Origin: Tsukamurella pseudospumae
GTDB taxonomy: Bacteria > Actinomycetota > Actinomycetes > Mycobacteriales > Mycobacteriaceae
Length of the DNA: 64,000 bases
Assembly: GCF_001575205.1 (NCBI RefSeq)
Contig: NZ_LSRE01000044.1
Span: 186,001 to 250,000, forward strand
Direction: 5' to 3'
How positions within the stretch are numbered: the first letter of the stretch is position 1; each line of letters begins with the position of its first letter. The translations under genes and the position numbers were made by a program. Below are positions 16,969 through 25,792 of the stretch, one piece after another. The notes beneath the pieces were generated by a model. That model worked only from the letters and a program-made list of their open reading frames with translations, had not been told where the DNA came from and ran no database searches.

Positions 16969-19707
16969 GTGGCCGCCGCGCTGGTCCTCATCTCGCAGGT
17001 CTTCCCGTTGGCGATCGGCGTGTCCTTCGCCGCCTGCCTGCCCTTCGGCGTGATCGGCCTGCGGCACACCTTCCGCACGTGCGCGCTGGCCCTCCTCGTC
17101 GGCGTCACGATGGGCTTCCTGCTCGGCGGCACCGCCCCGGTGGTGCTGACGATCGAGACGGGACTGGTGGGCATGCTGCTCGGCGCGTCCATCCGCCGGG
17201 GCTGGTCGACGGGCCGCCTCGTGCTCTACGCGCTGCCGCTGCTGGCGATCCCGTCGTCCGCGCTCGCCGTCGTGCTGTTGGTGATCTTCCCCGGCGTCCG
17301 GGAGCTCCTCTTCCGCATCACGGGTTCGACGGTGACCGGCCTCGCCCGGATCCTCGGCAACATCCACCTCGGGCTCCTCGGCCGGGCGCTGGTCGCGATC
17401 TGGGACTGGGCGCTGCGGTGGTGGCCACTGACGGTGCCGCTGCTGCTCATCGTCGCGGTGCTCGCGACGGTCGCTCTCGCGCGGGCCGCGTTCGGGGCGC
17501 TGCTCTCCCGCGCCGACCGGGTGCTTCCGCGCGCCACCGGGCACCTGTCCGGCGTCCCGGTGGCGGACGGTCCGATCGGCCCCGTGCCCGTCCGGCTGGA
17601 GGGCGTGACGGTCCGGTACCGCGATCGGCTCGCGCTCGACGTGCCCGAGCTCACCGTCGAGCCGGGGGAGTACCTGGCCGTGACGGGGCGCAACGGCACC
17701 GGCAAGTCCACGCTGACCCGCGTGCTCGCGGGCGCGCCCCCGACGACGGGCGTCGTGGAGCGGCCCGGCGGGCCCGGCCTGGGTGAGCCGGGCGGTACCG
17801 CGGTGGTCTTCCAACGGCCCGAGTCGCAGGTCCTCGGCGTGCGCGTCGGCGACGACGTGCGGTTCGGCCGCGCGCTGGCGCCCGATGCCGATGTCGACGG
17901 GGTGCTGCGCCGCGTCGGGCTGTCGGGGATGGCCGACCGCGAGACCGCGACCCTCTCGGGCGGGCAGCTGCAGCGGCTCGCCGTCGCGGCCGCGCTGGCC
18001 CGTGAGCCCGCGCTGCTCATCAGCGACGAGTCGACCGCGATGCTCGACGCCGAGGGGCGCGCGTCAGTGGTCGGGGTGATGCGGGACATCGCCGATGCGG
18101 GGACCGCGGTCGTGCACGTCACGCACCACGAGGCCGAGGCGGCCGGCGCGGACCGCGAGGTCCGGCTCGGGCCGCCCCGGGCACCGTCGGGCGGAGAACC
18201 GGGGCCCGCGGGCCCGACGGTGCCCGCGCGGACTCGCGCCCGCGGCACCGTCGAGCTGCAGGGCGTGACGCTGATCCGCGACGCCGGGACGCCCTGGGAC
18301 CGCCCCGTGATCAGCGACCTGGACCTCGTCGTTCCCGGCGGCACCGCGCTCACGATCACCGGCGACAACGGGGCGGGCAAGTCGACCCTCGCGTGGATCA
18401 TCGCGGGCCTGCTGAAGCCCACCGCGGGATCGGTCACCGTTGACGGTGCGCCCGTGGTCAACGGACGCGGACGCGTCGTCATCGGGGTGCAGCACGCACG
18501 CCTCCAGGTGCTGCGCGACACCGTCGGCGAGGACGTGGCCGACGCGTCGGGCGCCGACGGGGCCGGCGTACGGGCAGCCCTGCGATTGGTCGGGCTGGAC
18601 CCGGCGGACTTCGCCGACCGCCGCGCGGACGAACTCTCCGGCGGCGAGCAGCGGCGCGTCGTCCTCGCGGGCCTCCTCGCGTCGAATCCACAGGTCCTGG
18701 TCCTGGACGAGCCGCTGGCCGGCCTCGACGACGAGGCGACGGCGCACATGACCGAGGCGCTGAGCGCGGCGAAGGCGGCCGGCACCACGCTGGTGATCGT
18801 CACGCACGACCTGGCGCCCCTGCGCGGCGTCACCGATCGCGTCCACGACGTCGCGGCGTCCGGTGAGGCGCCGCAGCCGCACCGCAAGCGCCCCGGGCGA
18901 CCGCAGTTCGGCGACGTGGTGGGCCGGCCCCTGCCCGGCGAGACGCCCGCCCACCGGGTGTGGGTGGGTACCAAGCTGGCCGTGCTCGCGGCGATGGGCG
19001 TCGTGATGGGCGTGCGCACCGACTGGTGGAACATCGGCGCCTCGGCCCTCGTGCTGCTCGGGTGGTTCCTCCTCGCCGGCGCGCCGTGGCGGGCCTGGCC
19101 GCGTCTGCCCCGGCTGTTCTTCGCGTTCGGGTTCGTGAGCCTGTTCCTCACCGCGATGGGCTCCGGCGCGACCACGGGGCACCTCTTCGGGGTCGAGATC
19201 AGCCTGTCGGGCGTCGACGTCTTCTTCCGCGCACTCGCGGCGCTGCTCGTCTCGCTGTTCGCGGCGCTGGTGTTCTGCTGGACCACCCCGCTCGGGGATG
19301 TCCCGGGCTTCCTGCAGACCTGCCTCGACCGGCTCGGCGGACTGGGCCGTCGCGGCGTGGCCGCGGCGTCGGCGCTCGCGCTGGCGATCCGGCTCGGGCC
19401 GCTGGCGCTGGCGGAGGTCCGGACGATGTGGGGGCTCGCGCGACAGCGGCGCCCGCTCCGGCCCAGCGGTCGGCCGCGCGGCGTGACCATCGAGACGATG
19501 CTGGAGCTGCTTCTGTTGGCGACGGTCCAGTCGTGCCGCCGGGCGGGGGAGCTCGCCGACGCGATCAGCTCCCGCGGCGGACTCGGGGCGGTCGCGCAGC
19601 CCGACCGCGGTCCCACACGGCTCGACGGTGCCGTCGTGCTCGGTACGGTCGCGGTCCTCGTCGCCGGGGTCGTGCTCGGGGGCGTGTTCCCCGGCATGGT
19701 GGACTAG
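16969..19707 (+). CDS. ECF-type ABC transporter, S-like/A/A/T domains in one polypeptide
   Basis: At 912 residues this is an unusually complete energy-coupling-factor transporter. Residues 1-195 are hydrophobic (S-component-like, about six helices); two ATPases follow, with Walker A GRNGTGKST (about 240) and GDNGAGKST (about 464) and signatures LSGGQ (about 328) and LSGGEQ (about 555); residues 660-912 are a CbiQ/EcfT-type T component. Substrate, probably a vitamin or metal, is not identifiable. GTG at 16969 is the first standard start, but the frame is open upstream and a CTG at 16891 gives an extra conserved-looking helix (ARQITEAAALADVAAALVL). Confidence 0.82.
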   Translation: MAAALVLISQVFPLAIGVSFAACLPFGVIGLRHTFRTCALALLVGVTMGFLLGGTAPVVLTIETGLVGMLLGASIRRGWSTGRLVLYALPLLAIPSSALAVVLLVIFPGVRELLFRITGSTVTGLARILGNIHLGLLGRALVAIWDWALRWWPLTVPLLLIVAVLATVALARAAFGALLSRADRVLPRATGHLSGVPVADGPIGPVPVRLEGVTVRYRDRLALDVPELTVEPGEYLAVTGRNGTGKSTLTRVLAGAPPTTGVVERPGGPGLGEPGGTAVVFQRPESQVLGVRVGDDVRFGRALAPDADVDGVLRRVGLSGMADRETATLSGGQLQRLAVAAALAREPALLISDESTAMLDAEGRASVVGVMRDIADAGTAVVHVTHHEAEAAGADREVRLGPPRAPSGGEPGPAGPTVPARTRARGTVELQGVTLIRDAGTPWDRPVISDLDLVVPGGTALTITGDNGAGKSTLAWIIAGLLKPTAGSVTVDGAPVVNGRGRVVIGVQHARLQVLRDTVGEDVADASGADGAGVRAALRLVGLDPADFADRRADELSGGEQRRVVLAGLLASNPQVLVLDEPLAGLDDEATAHMTEALSAAKAAGTTLVIVTHDLAPLRGVTDRVHDVAASGEAPQPHRKRPGRPQFGDVVGRPLPGETPAHRVWVGTKLAVLAAMGVVMGVRTDWWNIGASALVLLGWFLLAGAPWRAWPRLPRLFFAFGFVSLFLTAMGSGATTGHLFGVEISLSGVDVFFRALAALLVSLFAALVFCWTTPLGDVPGFLQTCLDRLGGLGRRGVAAASALALAIRLGPLALAEVRTMWGLARQRRPLRPSGRPRGVTIETMLELLLLATVQSCRRAGELADAISSRGGLGAVAQPDRGPTRLDGAVVLGTVAVLVAGVVLGGVFPGMVD
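18181..18223. repeat. Perfect 12-bp inverted repeat inside the ECF gene
   Basis: GCACCGTCGGGC (18181-18192) is exactly mirrored by GCCCGACGGTGC (18212-18223). It falls in the linker between the two ATPase domains and contains two copies of the recurring decamer CCGACGGTGC in opposite orientation. Confidence 0.7.
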
Positions 19708-19711
19708 CGGC

Positions 19712-20440
19712 ATGACCGCACTCGGATCGACGACCCGTCGTGACTGGCAGCCCGTCCTGACCTACTCGCTGATCGCGGTGAACGTGATCGCCTTCGCGTT
19801 CAGCGCGAAGGCCTCGGGCAGCATCGAGCACAACATGTACTCCACCGAGGTGGCGAAGCTGGCGCTGTCGGAGCCGGCGACCGCTAACGGCTGGTGGTGG
19901 ACGGCGGTGACCTCGGGGTTCCTGCACTTCGGGCCCATTCACCTGCTGGTGAACATGTTCACGCTGTACGTCTTCGGCCGGAACATCGAGCAGGCCCTGG
20001 GCCGGGCGCGGTTCGGCGCGATCTACGCCCTGTCGTTGCTCGGCGGCAGCGCGGCGGTGTTGTGGTTCGGGCTGGAGAACACGGTCACCGTCGGCGCCTC
20101 GGGCGCGATCTTCGGGCTGATCGGCGCCGAGCTGGTCCTGTTCCTGCGGATGAAGATGGACCCGACCTCGCTGCTCGTGCTGATCGGCGTGAACGTGGTC
20201 GCGTCCTTCACCCTCTCCGGCATCTCCTGGCTGGGCCACGCCGGCGGCTTCGTGGCCGGCGCGGCGGTCACGGCCGGCATCGTCTACGCCCCGGAGCTGC
20301 TGCCGCGGGACAAGCGCACCCGCAAGCAGGTGGAGGTCGTCGGCTGGTCGTGCGCCGGCGTGATCGCCGCCGTTCTGGTCGCGGCCATCGCGATCCGGTT
20401 CGGTACGTACCCGGGGGCGCAGGTCTACACGCTGGGCTGA
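19712..20440 (+). CDS. Rhomboid-family intramembrane serine protease
   Basis: A 242-residue protein with six to seven membrane segments. The catalytic dyad is present: Ser130 in GASGAIFG and His176 in LGHAGGFVAG; the L1-loop/helix-2 HFGPIHLLVNM segment with conserved His and Asn is also there. It should cleave membrane protein substrates; no substrate is evident nearby. ATG at 19712 lies 4 bp after the ECF stop, so it may be in the same operon. It converges on the CtaG-like gene with no gap. Confidence 0.9.
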   Translation: MTALGSTTRRDWQPVLTYSLIAVNVIAFAFSAKASGSIEHNMYSTEVAKLALSEPATANGWWWTAVTSGFLHFGPIHLLVNMFTLYVFGRNIEQALGRARFGAIYALSLLGGSAAVLWFGLENTVTVGASGAIFGLIGAELVLFLRMKMDPTSLLVLIGVNVVASFTLSGISWLGHAGGFVAGAAVTAGIVYAPELLPRDKRTRKQVEVVGWSCAGVIAAVLVAAIAIRFGTYPGAQVYTLG

Positions 20441-21418
20441 TCAGCGCCCGCGGTTCATCTCCCGCAGGCGCGCGTTGTAGGCGGCCAGCGCGGCCTCGTC
20501 GTCGTCGTCGTCGACATCGACATCCGAATCGCCGTCACCCATGAGAGTGCCGCGACGCGCGGAGTCGAGCCAGGTGCCCATGCCGCCGCCGCGCTTGCCG
20601 GTGGCCTCCGCGGTGATCCACTGGAAGGCGACGACGAGGAGCAGGATCATCATCAGCCCGTCGCCGCCGAACCACATGATGGCGCCGGCGGCCGCCTGGT
20701 CCTCGAGCCCCGTGGGGCCCCAGCCCGCGCGCGACGCGGAGTAGCCCGGGGCCAGCTCGCTGGTGGTCATCATCAGCGTCACGCCGACGAGCGTGTCCGG
20801 GCCCATGGCCAGCAGGAACGACGCGAACCGCAGCGGATGCGAGAGCTTGGTGGGGCCGCACAGCTCGTTGCCGATCAGCGGCAGCATGAAGATCCAGCCG
20901 ATGACGAAGTAGCCCGCGTACTCGAGCTGCTTGAGCCACGGGTTCTCCAGAGCGAGGTCCTGGAACCCGGTGAGGTGCGTGCTGATCAGTGCGAACGCGT
21001 ACAGCGGGAGACCGACGACGGGGCTGGTGACGAGGCGGACCACCCGGTTGCCGAGGAAGGCGCGCACGCGTCGGTTCCCGGTCTCCCCGGTGGCCGTGGC
21101 GAGCAGCCGGATCGGCTCGGCGAGCACGAGGAACATCGGGATCACCGTGATCAGGACCAGGTGCACGAGCATGTGCGCCCAGAACAGGTGCTTGGCCAGC
21201 TCGGCCATGACGCTGTTGACCGCGAACACGAGCAGCGCCATGGCGACGAACCACGCCACGACCCGCGTGAGCGGCCACGCCGTACCGGCGCGTCGGGCTC
21301 GGACGACGCCGTAGACGTAGAGAACGGTCGCGACGACCATCAGGGTGGTCACGACCGGCGTGAAGACCCAGGTGTGGAGCGCGTCGGGCTGCTGAGTCAG
21401 TACAGATGAGGGATGCAT
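20441..21418 (-). CDS. Cytochrome c oxidase assembly protein, caa3_CtaG family
   Basis: The 325-residue polytopic protein has about seven helices and family features HMLVHLVLITVIPMFLVLAEP, key His-Met cluster in WAHMLVHL, and MWFGGDGLMMILL. Members assist copper/haem-copper oxidase assembly in Bacillus; in mycolic actinomycetes the exact role is not settled. An acidic stretch (DVDVDDDDDE) sits near the C-terminus. ATG at 21418 is preferred to one 17 codons upstream because it places the first helix normally. Confidence 0.82.
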   Translation of the reverse strand: MHPSSVLTQQPDALHTWVFTPVVTTLMVVATVLYVYGVVRARRAGTAWPLTRVVAWFVAMALLVFAVNSVMAELAKHLFWAHMLVHLVLITVIPMFLVLAEPIRLLATATGETGNRRVRAFLGNRVVRLVTSPVVGLPLYAFALISTHLTGFQDLALENPWLKQLEYAGYFVIGWIFMLPLIGNELCGPTKLSHPLRFASFLLAMGPDTLVGVTLMMTTSELAPGYSASRAGWGPTGLEDQAAAGAIMWFGGDGLMMILLLVVAFQWITAEATGKRGGGMGTWLDSARRGTLMGDGDSDVDVDDDDDEAALAAYNARLREMNRGR

Positions 21419-21556
21419 CGATGCCCGTTGTACCACCCCTGGCAAACTAATCCAACCGGCGTGTAACAAAGCACGGCGGACGGTCGATGTACGCCACGAA
21501 CGCCCTTAAACAGCCTGCCTGGGCACCCGCCCCGGGCTAGAACTCACGGAGTAGAG

Positions 21557-21865
21557 ATGCCGAAGGTCCCCGAGCCCACGCCTCAAGAGGTCCGCGACTT
21601 CCTCAGCCCGATCTCGCATTGGTCGCACCTGAAGGCGAACGCTGAGGAGCAGTACCGCAAGACCATCCTCGCCGCGTACGCCGCCCGCATTCCGATCGTT
21701 CACATCGCGCGGTACACCGGCACCTCGCCGCAGGCCGTCAAGAAGGTCATCGATCGGCAGAACGACAAGGCCGCCGGCGACGCTCCCGCGTTCCCGAACA
21801 TGCCGCGCACCGGCTACTACCGGGGTCAGCAGCTGCCCCCGTCGCGTCCCGTCCGCGCGGTCTGA
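21557..21865 (+). CDS. Small conserved-looking protein with HTH-like segment
   Basis: A 102-residue hydrophilic protein with good coding bias and an ATG preceded by a purine-rich GAGTAGAG. AARIPIVHIARYTGTSPQAVKKVIDRQ (key part IARYTGTSPQAVKKVI) looks like a helix-turn-helix, so DNA binding is possible. The C-terminal 25 residues are Pro-rich and probably disordered. No named family recognised; it stands alone, divergent from the CtaG-like gene, and is followed by a strong terminator. Confidence 0.65.
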   Translation: MPKVPEPTPQEVRDFLSPISHWSHLKANAEEQYRKTILAAYAARIPIVHIARYTGTSPQAVKKVIDRQNDKAAGDAPAFPNMPRTGYYRGQQLPPSRPVRAV

Positions 21866-21869
21866 CGGC

Positions 21870-21914
21870 CCGACGGTGACCGTGCCCTCCCGCGGGAGGG
21901 TGGTGCACCGTCGG
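21870..21914. terminator. Nested hairpin terminator
   Basis: Outer arms CCGACGGTG (21870-21878) and CACCGTCGG (21906-21914) pair perfectly and enclose the 16-bp palindrome CCCTCCCGCGGGAGGG (21885-21900). It starts 5 bp after the stop of the small HTH-like gene and is probably its terminator. The outer arms are copies of the recurring CCGACGGTGC decamer. Confidence 0.65.
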
Positions 21915-21991
21915 ACAGGGCTCGCCTGACAGCCGCCTGCCGGGCGGCTCCCAGCGTTCTCCCGGGAACGCCGGGGATCCTCGGTCGAGTG

Positions 21992-23398
21992 ATGGACCAT
22001 CGCGGCGGGGTATCGCTGCTCACCGGCTGGTTGCCCCTGTCCGTGTTCGTGCTCGCGGCGGTGGCCGCAGCGGTCGTGTTGCTGGGCCGTGGGCGGTGGC
22101 TGCGAATCGGGCTGCCCGTCTGCCTCGCGCTGGGCGCGCTGGCCGCGTGGGGTGCCGACGCGGAGATGGGTGCGCAGGGCGTCGCGGGGGAGCCCGCGCC
22201 GGTCATGCTCTGGGTGTGGCTGGGCCTGACGGTCGCGACGTTGATCGCGGCGATCGTCCGCTTCCGGTCGGGACGGTGGAGGGGCCGGATCGTCTCGGTG
22301 GTCGCGGTGCCGCTGCTCCTGGTCGCGGCGCTGCTGGTCGTGAACCAGTGGGTGGGCTACTACCGCACGGTGCAGGTCGCGTGGTCGGCCCTGACCGCCG
22401 GCCCGTTGCCGAACCAGACCGCTCAGGGCGACCTGCCCGGGTTGCGGGACACCGTCCAGAAGCAGGGGCGCGTGGTCCCCGTCGACATCCCGGACGACGC
22501 GAGCGGCTTCGCGCACCGCACCGAGTACGTCTACCTCCCGCCGGCGTGGTTCACGGGGAAGACCCCGCCCGCGCTGCCCGCGGTGGAGATGATCGGCGGC
22601 GAGTTCAACACCCCCGCCGATTGGATCCGGCTCGGCTCGGCCACGCAGACCGCCGACCAGTACGCGGCCCAGCACGGCGGCCGGGCGCCGATCCTGGTGT
22701 TCGTCGATTCCGGCGGCAGCTTCAACAACGACACCGAGTGCGTCGACGGTCCGCGCGGTAACTCGGCCTCGCACCTGACGAAGGACGTGCGGCCGTACGT
22801 GATCTCGACCTTCGGCGCGGCGTCCGACGCGGCCCACTGGGGCGTCATCGGCTGGTCGATGGGCGGGACCTGCGCCGTCGACCTGACGGTGATGCACCCG
22901 GAGCTCTTCAGCGCCTTCGGCGACATCGGCGGTGACCTCCGGCCCAACGCCGGGAACCAGGCGCAGACCATCTCCCGCCTGTTCGGCGGCGACGCCTCGA
23001 AGTGGGACGCCTACGACCCGCAGAAGGTCATGGCGCAGCACGGCGCCTACCAGGGCGTGGCCGGGATCTTCGTCGACGCGGCCGGGCATCCGGGCCGGCC
23101 GGGCGGATCAGGCGGACCGGGAGGGAAGCCCCGTCAGGCGGGCGGGCAGCACCCGGCCGGCCAGTGGGGCGGGCAGGGCGGCGGCGGAGGAGCCGGTGGC
23201 CGCGGCTACGAGCCGGACCCGTACTCCGCCGGCGCATCGCAGACCTTGTGCGCCGCCATGAAGAAGGTCGACATCGCCTGCACCGTGCAGGCGTCGAGCC
23301 ACGGTCACACGTGGGATTCCGCGACCCAGGCGCTGACCCCGGTGTTGGCGACGGTGGCGGCACACCTGACCGGTACGCCGGCACCGGCGGCGCACTGA
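21992..23398 (+). CDS. Membrane-anchored esterase, antigen-85-like alpha/beta hydrolase
   Basis: A 468-residue protein: four N-terminal membrane helices (1-125) followed by an extracytoplasmic hydrolase of the Ag85/esterase-D type. The nucleophile is Ser289 in GWSMGG and the likely catalytic histidine is His439 in SHGHTWDS. FVDSGGSFNNDTECVDGPRGN is characteristic of mycobacterial Ag85-related proteins (key: NNDTECVDGP). A Gly-rich insert lies at about 367-415. It probably acts on mycolate or other envelope esters; inference. ATG at 21992; a GTG one codon earlier is equally possible. Confidence 0.82.
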   Translation: MDHRGGVSLLTGWLPLSVFVLAAVAAAVVLLGRGRWLRIGLPVCLALGALAAWGADAEMGAQGVAGEPAPVMLWVWLGLTVATLIAAIVRFRSGRWRGRIVSVVAVPLLLVAALLVVNQWVGYYRTVQVAWSALTAGPLPNQTAQGDLPGLRDTVQKQGRVVPVDIPDDASGFAHRTEYVYLPPAWFTGKTPPALPAVEMIGGEFNTPADWIRLGSATQTADQYAAQHGGRAPILVFVDSGGSFNNDTECVDGPRGNSASHLTKDVRPYVISTFGAASDAAHWGVIGWSMGGTCAVDLTVMHPELFSAFGDIGGDLRPNAGNQAQTISRLFGGDASKWDAYDPQKVMAQHGAYQGVAGIFVDAAGHPGRPGGSGGPGGKPRQAGGQHPAGQWGGQGGGGGAGGRGYEPDPYSAGASQTLCAAMKKVDIACTVQASSHGHTWDSATQALTPVLATVAAHLTGTPAPAAH

Positions 23399-23403
23399 CG
23401 GGC

Positions 23404-24006
23404 TCAGGACTCGGTCTTGCCGCCGAGTGTGTCGATCACCAGGTGCGCGACCGTCTTCATGTCGGTGCGCCGGTCCATCGCGGTGCGCTGGATCCAGCGG
23501 AAGGCCTCCGGCTCGGAGACGCCGTGCGCCTGCATGAGGACGCTCTTGGCCCGATCGACCAGCTTGCGGGTCTCGAGCTGCCCGGAGAGGGTCGTGACCT
23601 CCTTCTCCAGGGCGGCGAGCTCGGCGAAGCGGCTGATGGCGATCTCGATCGCGGGAACGAGGTCGGCCTTGGTGAAGGGCTTGACGAGGTACGCCATCGC
23701 GCCCGCCTCGCGGGCCTTCTCGACGAACTCGCGCTGACCGAAGGCGGTGAGCATGACGACGGGGGCGATCCGCTCCCGGGCGATGTCCTGCGCGGCCTCG
23801 AGGCCGTTGAGCACGGGCATCTTCACGTCCATGATCACCAGGTCGGGCTGGAGTTCGCGGGCCTTGTCGAGGGCGACCTGGCCGTTCTCGGCCTCGCCGA
23901 CCACGTCGTAGCCCTCCTCGCGGAGCATCTCGGTGAGGTCCATGCGGATGATCGCCTCGTCCTCGGCGACGAGCACGCGGTGCGGGGTGGGCGCGGTGTC
24001 CTTCAT
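23404..24006 (-). CDS. pdtaR: ANTAR-domain response regulator PdtaR
   Basis: The 200-residue protein joins a receiver domain (phospho-acceptor Asp60 in LVIMDVKMP, KPFTKADL lysine near 108) to a C-terminal ANTAR RNA-binding domain (about 135-190, TRKLVDRAKSVLMQAHGVSEPEAFRWIQ, here key AKSVLMQAHGVSE). It matches the mycobacterial PdtaR (Rv1626) organisation, an antiterminator paired with the PdtaS kinase encoded elsewhere. It binds hairpin pairs in target leaders when phosphorylated. Gene is monocistronic, 5 bp from the convergent esterase stop. Confidence 0.92.
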   Translation of the reverse strand: MKDTAPTPHRVLVAEDEAIIRMDLTEMLREEGYDVVGEAENGQVALDKARELQPDLVIMDVKMPVLNGLEAAQDIARERIAPVVMLTAFGQREFVEKAREAGAMAYLVKPFTKADLVPAIEIAISRFAELAALEKEVTTLSGQLETRKLVDRAKSVLMQAHGVSEPEAFRWIQRTAMDRRTDMKTVAHLVIDTLGGKTES

Positions 24007-24065
24007 CGGGGGGTACGTTACCGGTCGACGGAAATCGGCCGCGACGTGCGCGGTACCGTAGGTCC

Positions 24066-25181
24066 ATGAACGTATTGAGCCTGACTCAATTGCGCGAGCG
24101 CGCCGGCAACCTCTGGGCCCTCACGCTGGGCGACGGGATCCGTCCCGTCGCGCGCACCCCGCACGTCGTCGTGGCCGACGGTGCCCACCGCACCCTCCGG
24201 CGGTTCGCCTCGGATTCCGAGCGTGTTTCGGCCGCTGTCGCCGGTGCCGCGCCGGTGCTGCTGGTGCCGCCGATCGCCGCGCCCGCCACCTGCTACGACC
24301 TCTCGCCCGAGACCTCCGTCGTCGCGCACCTCGCCTCGACGGGGCGCGTGCCCTATGTCGTGGACTTCGGCGAGATGAACTACGCCGATCGGAAGCTCGG
24401 CTTCGAGGACTTCGCCCTCGACATCATCCCGCAGGCCATCACGCGGGCCCTGGAGGACTTCTGGGGCGGGGAGGTGCCCGCCGGTGCCGGCGTCGACCTG
24501 TACGGCTGGAGCCTGGGCGGCACGCTGTCCTTCCTCGCCGCCGGCGCGTCGACGGCCTCGATCCGGTCGATCGTGTCGATCGCGACGCCGCTGAACTACG
24601 CCGTGCAGCAGCCCTATCCGCTGGTGACCTCGGTGATGAAGCCGGTCGACGGCTTCGGCCCCGGCGCGCTGATCGCGCTGCTCGGCGGCATCCCGGCGCC
24701 GATCGTCCAGGTGGCCTACCGCGCCACCTCGTGGGACCGGGAGCTCAAGAAGCCCAAGTTCGTGCTCGAGAACCTCGGCGAGCCCGAGAAGCTGGCCCGC
24801 ATGGAGGTCATCGACCGTTTCCAGCGCACCTTCCCGGGGTATCCCGGCAAGCTGGCGACGCAGCTGTGGGAGCGCCTGATCTTCCGCGGCGAGCTCGCCG
24901 CCGGTGAGGTGACGCTGGGGGAGCGGACGATCGATCTGCACACCATCGACGTGCCCGTGCAGCTGTTCGGCTCGCACCGGGATGCGCTGTGCGCGTGGGA
25001 CACCGCCCGCCACGGCGTGGACCTGTTCACCGGCTCGCCGCGGGTGGAGTTCGCGACCGTCGAGTCGAGCCACCTCGGCCTCGTCGCCGGCCCCGACGCC
25101 GTCCGCGAGACCTGGCCCGTGATCGACGCCTTCCTCGCGTCCGTGGATGCTGAGTCCGGGGCGCCCGACCCCGCCCGGTAA
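24066..25181 (+). CDS. Alpha/beta hydrolase, PhaC/acyltransferase-like
   Basis: A 371-residue protein resembling PHA-synthase-type hydrolases: LLVPPIAAPATCYDLSPETSVVAHLAS with PYVVDFG, the nucleophile Ser149 in YGWSLGG, and a late SSHLGLV that supplies the catalytic histidine. A cap region lies between 190 and 280. Substrate unknown; actinobacterial relatives are annotated only as hydrolases. It is divergent from pdtaR (59 bp between starts) and ends 37 bp before the tRNA gene. Confidence 0.78.
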   Translation: MNVLSLTQLRERAGNLWALTLGDGIRPVARTPHVVVADGAHRTLRRFASDSERVSAAVAGAAPVLLVPPIAAPATCYDLSPETSVVAHLASTGRVPYVVDFGEMNYADRKLGFEDFALDIIPQAITRALEDFWGGEVPAGAGVDLYGWSLGGTLSFLAAGASTASIRSIVSIATPLNYAVQQPYPLVTSVMKPVDGFGPGALIALLGGIPAPIVQVAYRATSWDRELKKPKFVLENLGEPEKLARMEVIDRFQRTFPGYPGKLATQLWERLIFRGELAAGEVTLGERTIDLHTIDVPVQLFGSHRDALCAWDTARHGVDLFTGSPRVEFATVESSHLGLVAGPDAVRETWPVIDAFLASVDAESGAPDPAR

Positions 25182-25218
25182 GCTAGCGCGGCTGGCCGTT
25201 TCCGACGGTCCGCCGGAC

Positions 25219-25292
25219 GCCCCCGTAGCCCAATTGGCAGAGGCAACGGATTCAAAACCCGTCCAGTGTGAGTTCGAGTCTCACCGGGGGCA
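25219..25292 (+). tRNA. tRNA with CAA anticodon (tRNA-Leu by anticodon), attachment site of the element
   Basis: Cloverleaf: acceptor GCCCCCG/CGGGGGC (25219-25225 and 25285-25291), three-pair D stem GCC/GGC, anticodon arm ACGGA-TTCAAAA-CCCGT with one A-C mismatch at the loop edge, a 5-nt variable region, T stem GTGAG/CTCAC with TTCGAGT. Position 34-36 reads CAA, which decodes UUG. Bacterial tRNA-Leu normally has a long variable arm and this one does not, so the isotype needs checking. CCA (25293-25295) is encoded, but its last bases come from the integrated element. Confidence 0.85.
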
Positions 25293-25293
25293 C
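25251..25293 (+). repeat. attL core, 43-bp direct repeat
   Basis: From the anticodon loop TTCAAAA to GGGGGCAC, 43 bp are identical to 37428-37470. The repeat restores the 3' half of the tRNA gene at the left end of the integrated element, the standard outcome of tyrosine-integrase insertion into a tRNA. Confidence 0.95.
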
Positions 25294-25348
25294 CACATCG
25301 CCGCAGGTAAGCGGCTTGCCGAGCAACTTCAAAGGCCCGTTGGCCTCG

Positions 25349-25371
25349 CCCGTGCTACCCCCGTGCTACCC
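25349..25371 (+). promoter_or_regulatory. Tandem arm-type integrase sites near attL
   Basis: CCCGTGCTACCC occurs twice head to tail (25349-25360 and 25360-25371), 55 bp inside attL. The same dodecamer, with a one-mismatch partner, occurs near attR. Paired short repeats on both sides are typical arm-binding sites of tyrosine integrases. Confidence 0.6.
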
Positions 25372-25442
25372 AACCGGCGCGACACGGGGTAGTACGTCCG
25401 GAACGTCCGAAACCTGTCGGAGCAGCGTGGGATGATGAGCAC

Positions 25443-25775
25443 GTGAGCGAGATTCCAGAGAATGAGACCTCTATCGACGGCGTTGAGGTCCTCAATAGCC
25501 TGAGCAACGGCCGCGGGGTCGCTGCCAACACTAGCGTCACTGCCGGACAGCTGGACGATAGCTACCTCGGCAAGTTCATGGGATGCCACGGAGATGACTT
25601 CAACTTTCAGGCAAAATTCGTGAAGTTCCGCCGTGTCAATGACGGGCGCGCACCGGGCATGACCATCTGGGTCAAGTTCCCGACGGTGCCAGGGTTGCCG
25701 GGCATGGACGGCCGCGTCGAAAAGATGCACGTGCCGTTCTCGCAGAATATTGAGATCGTGGAAGTGATTGAGTAG
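25443..25775 (+). CDS. Cargo protein of unknown function
   Basis: A 110-residue hydrophilic, slightly acidic protein with a low-complexity N-terminus and a probable beta-rich core (FQAKFVKFRRVNDG, MTIWVKFPTVPG, KMHVPFSQNIEIVEVIE). Its GC content is clearly below that of the host genes. GTG start at 25443; no strong RBS. It lies between the attL arm sites and the integrase, facing inwards, where satellites often carry accessory genes. No family recognised; function unknown. Confidence 0.6.
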   Translation: MSEIPENETSIDGVEVLNSLSNGRGVAANTSVTAGQLDDSYLGKFMGCHGDDFNFQAKFVKFRRVNDGRAPGMTIWVKFPTVPGLPGMDGRVEKMHVPFSQNIEIVEVIE

Positions 25776-25792
25776 CGCCGATTTCCCGAAGA

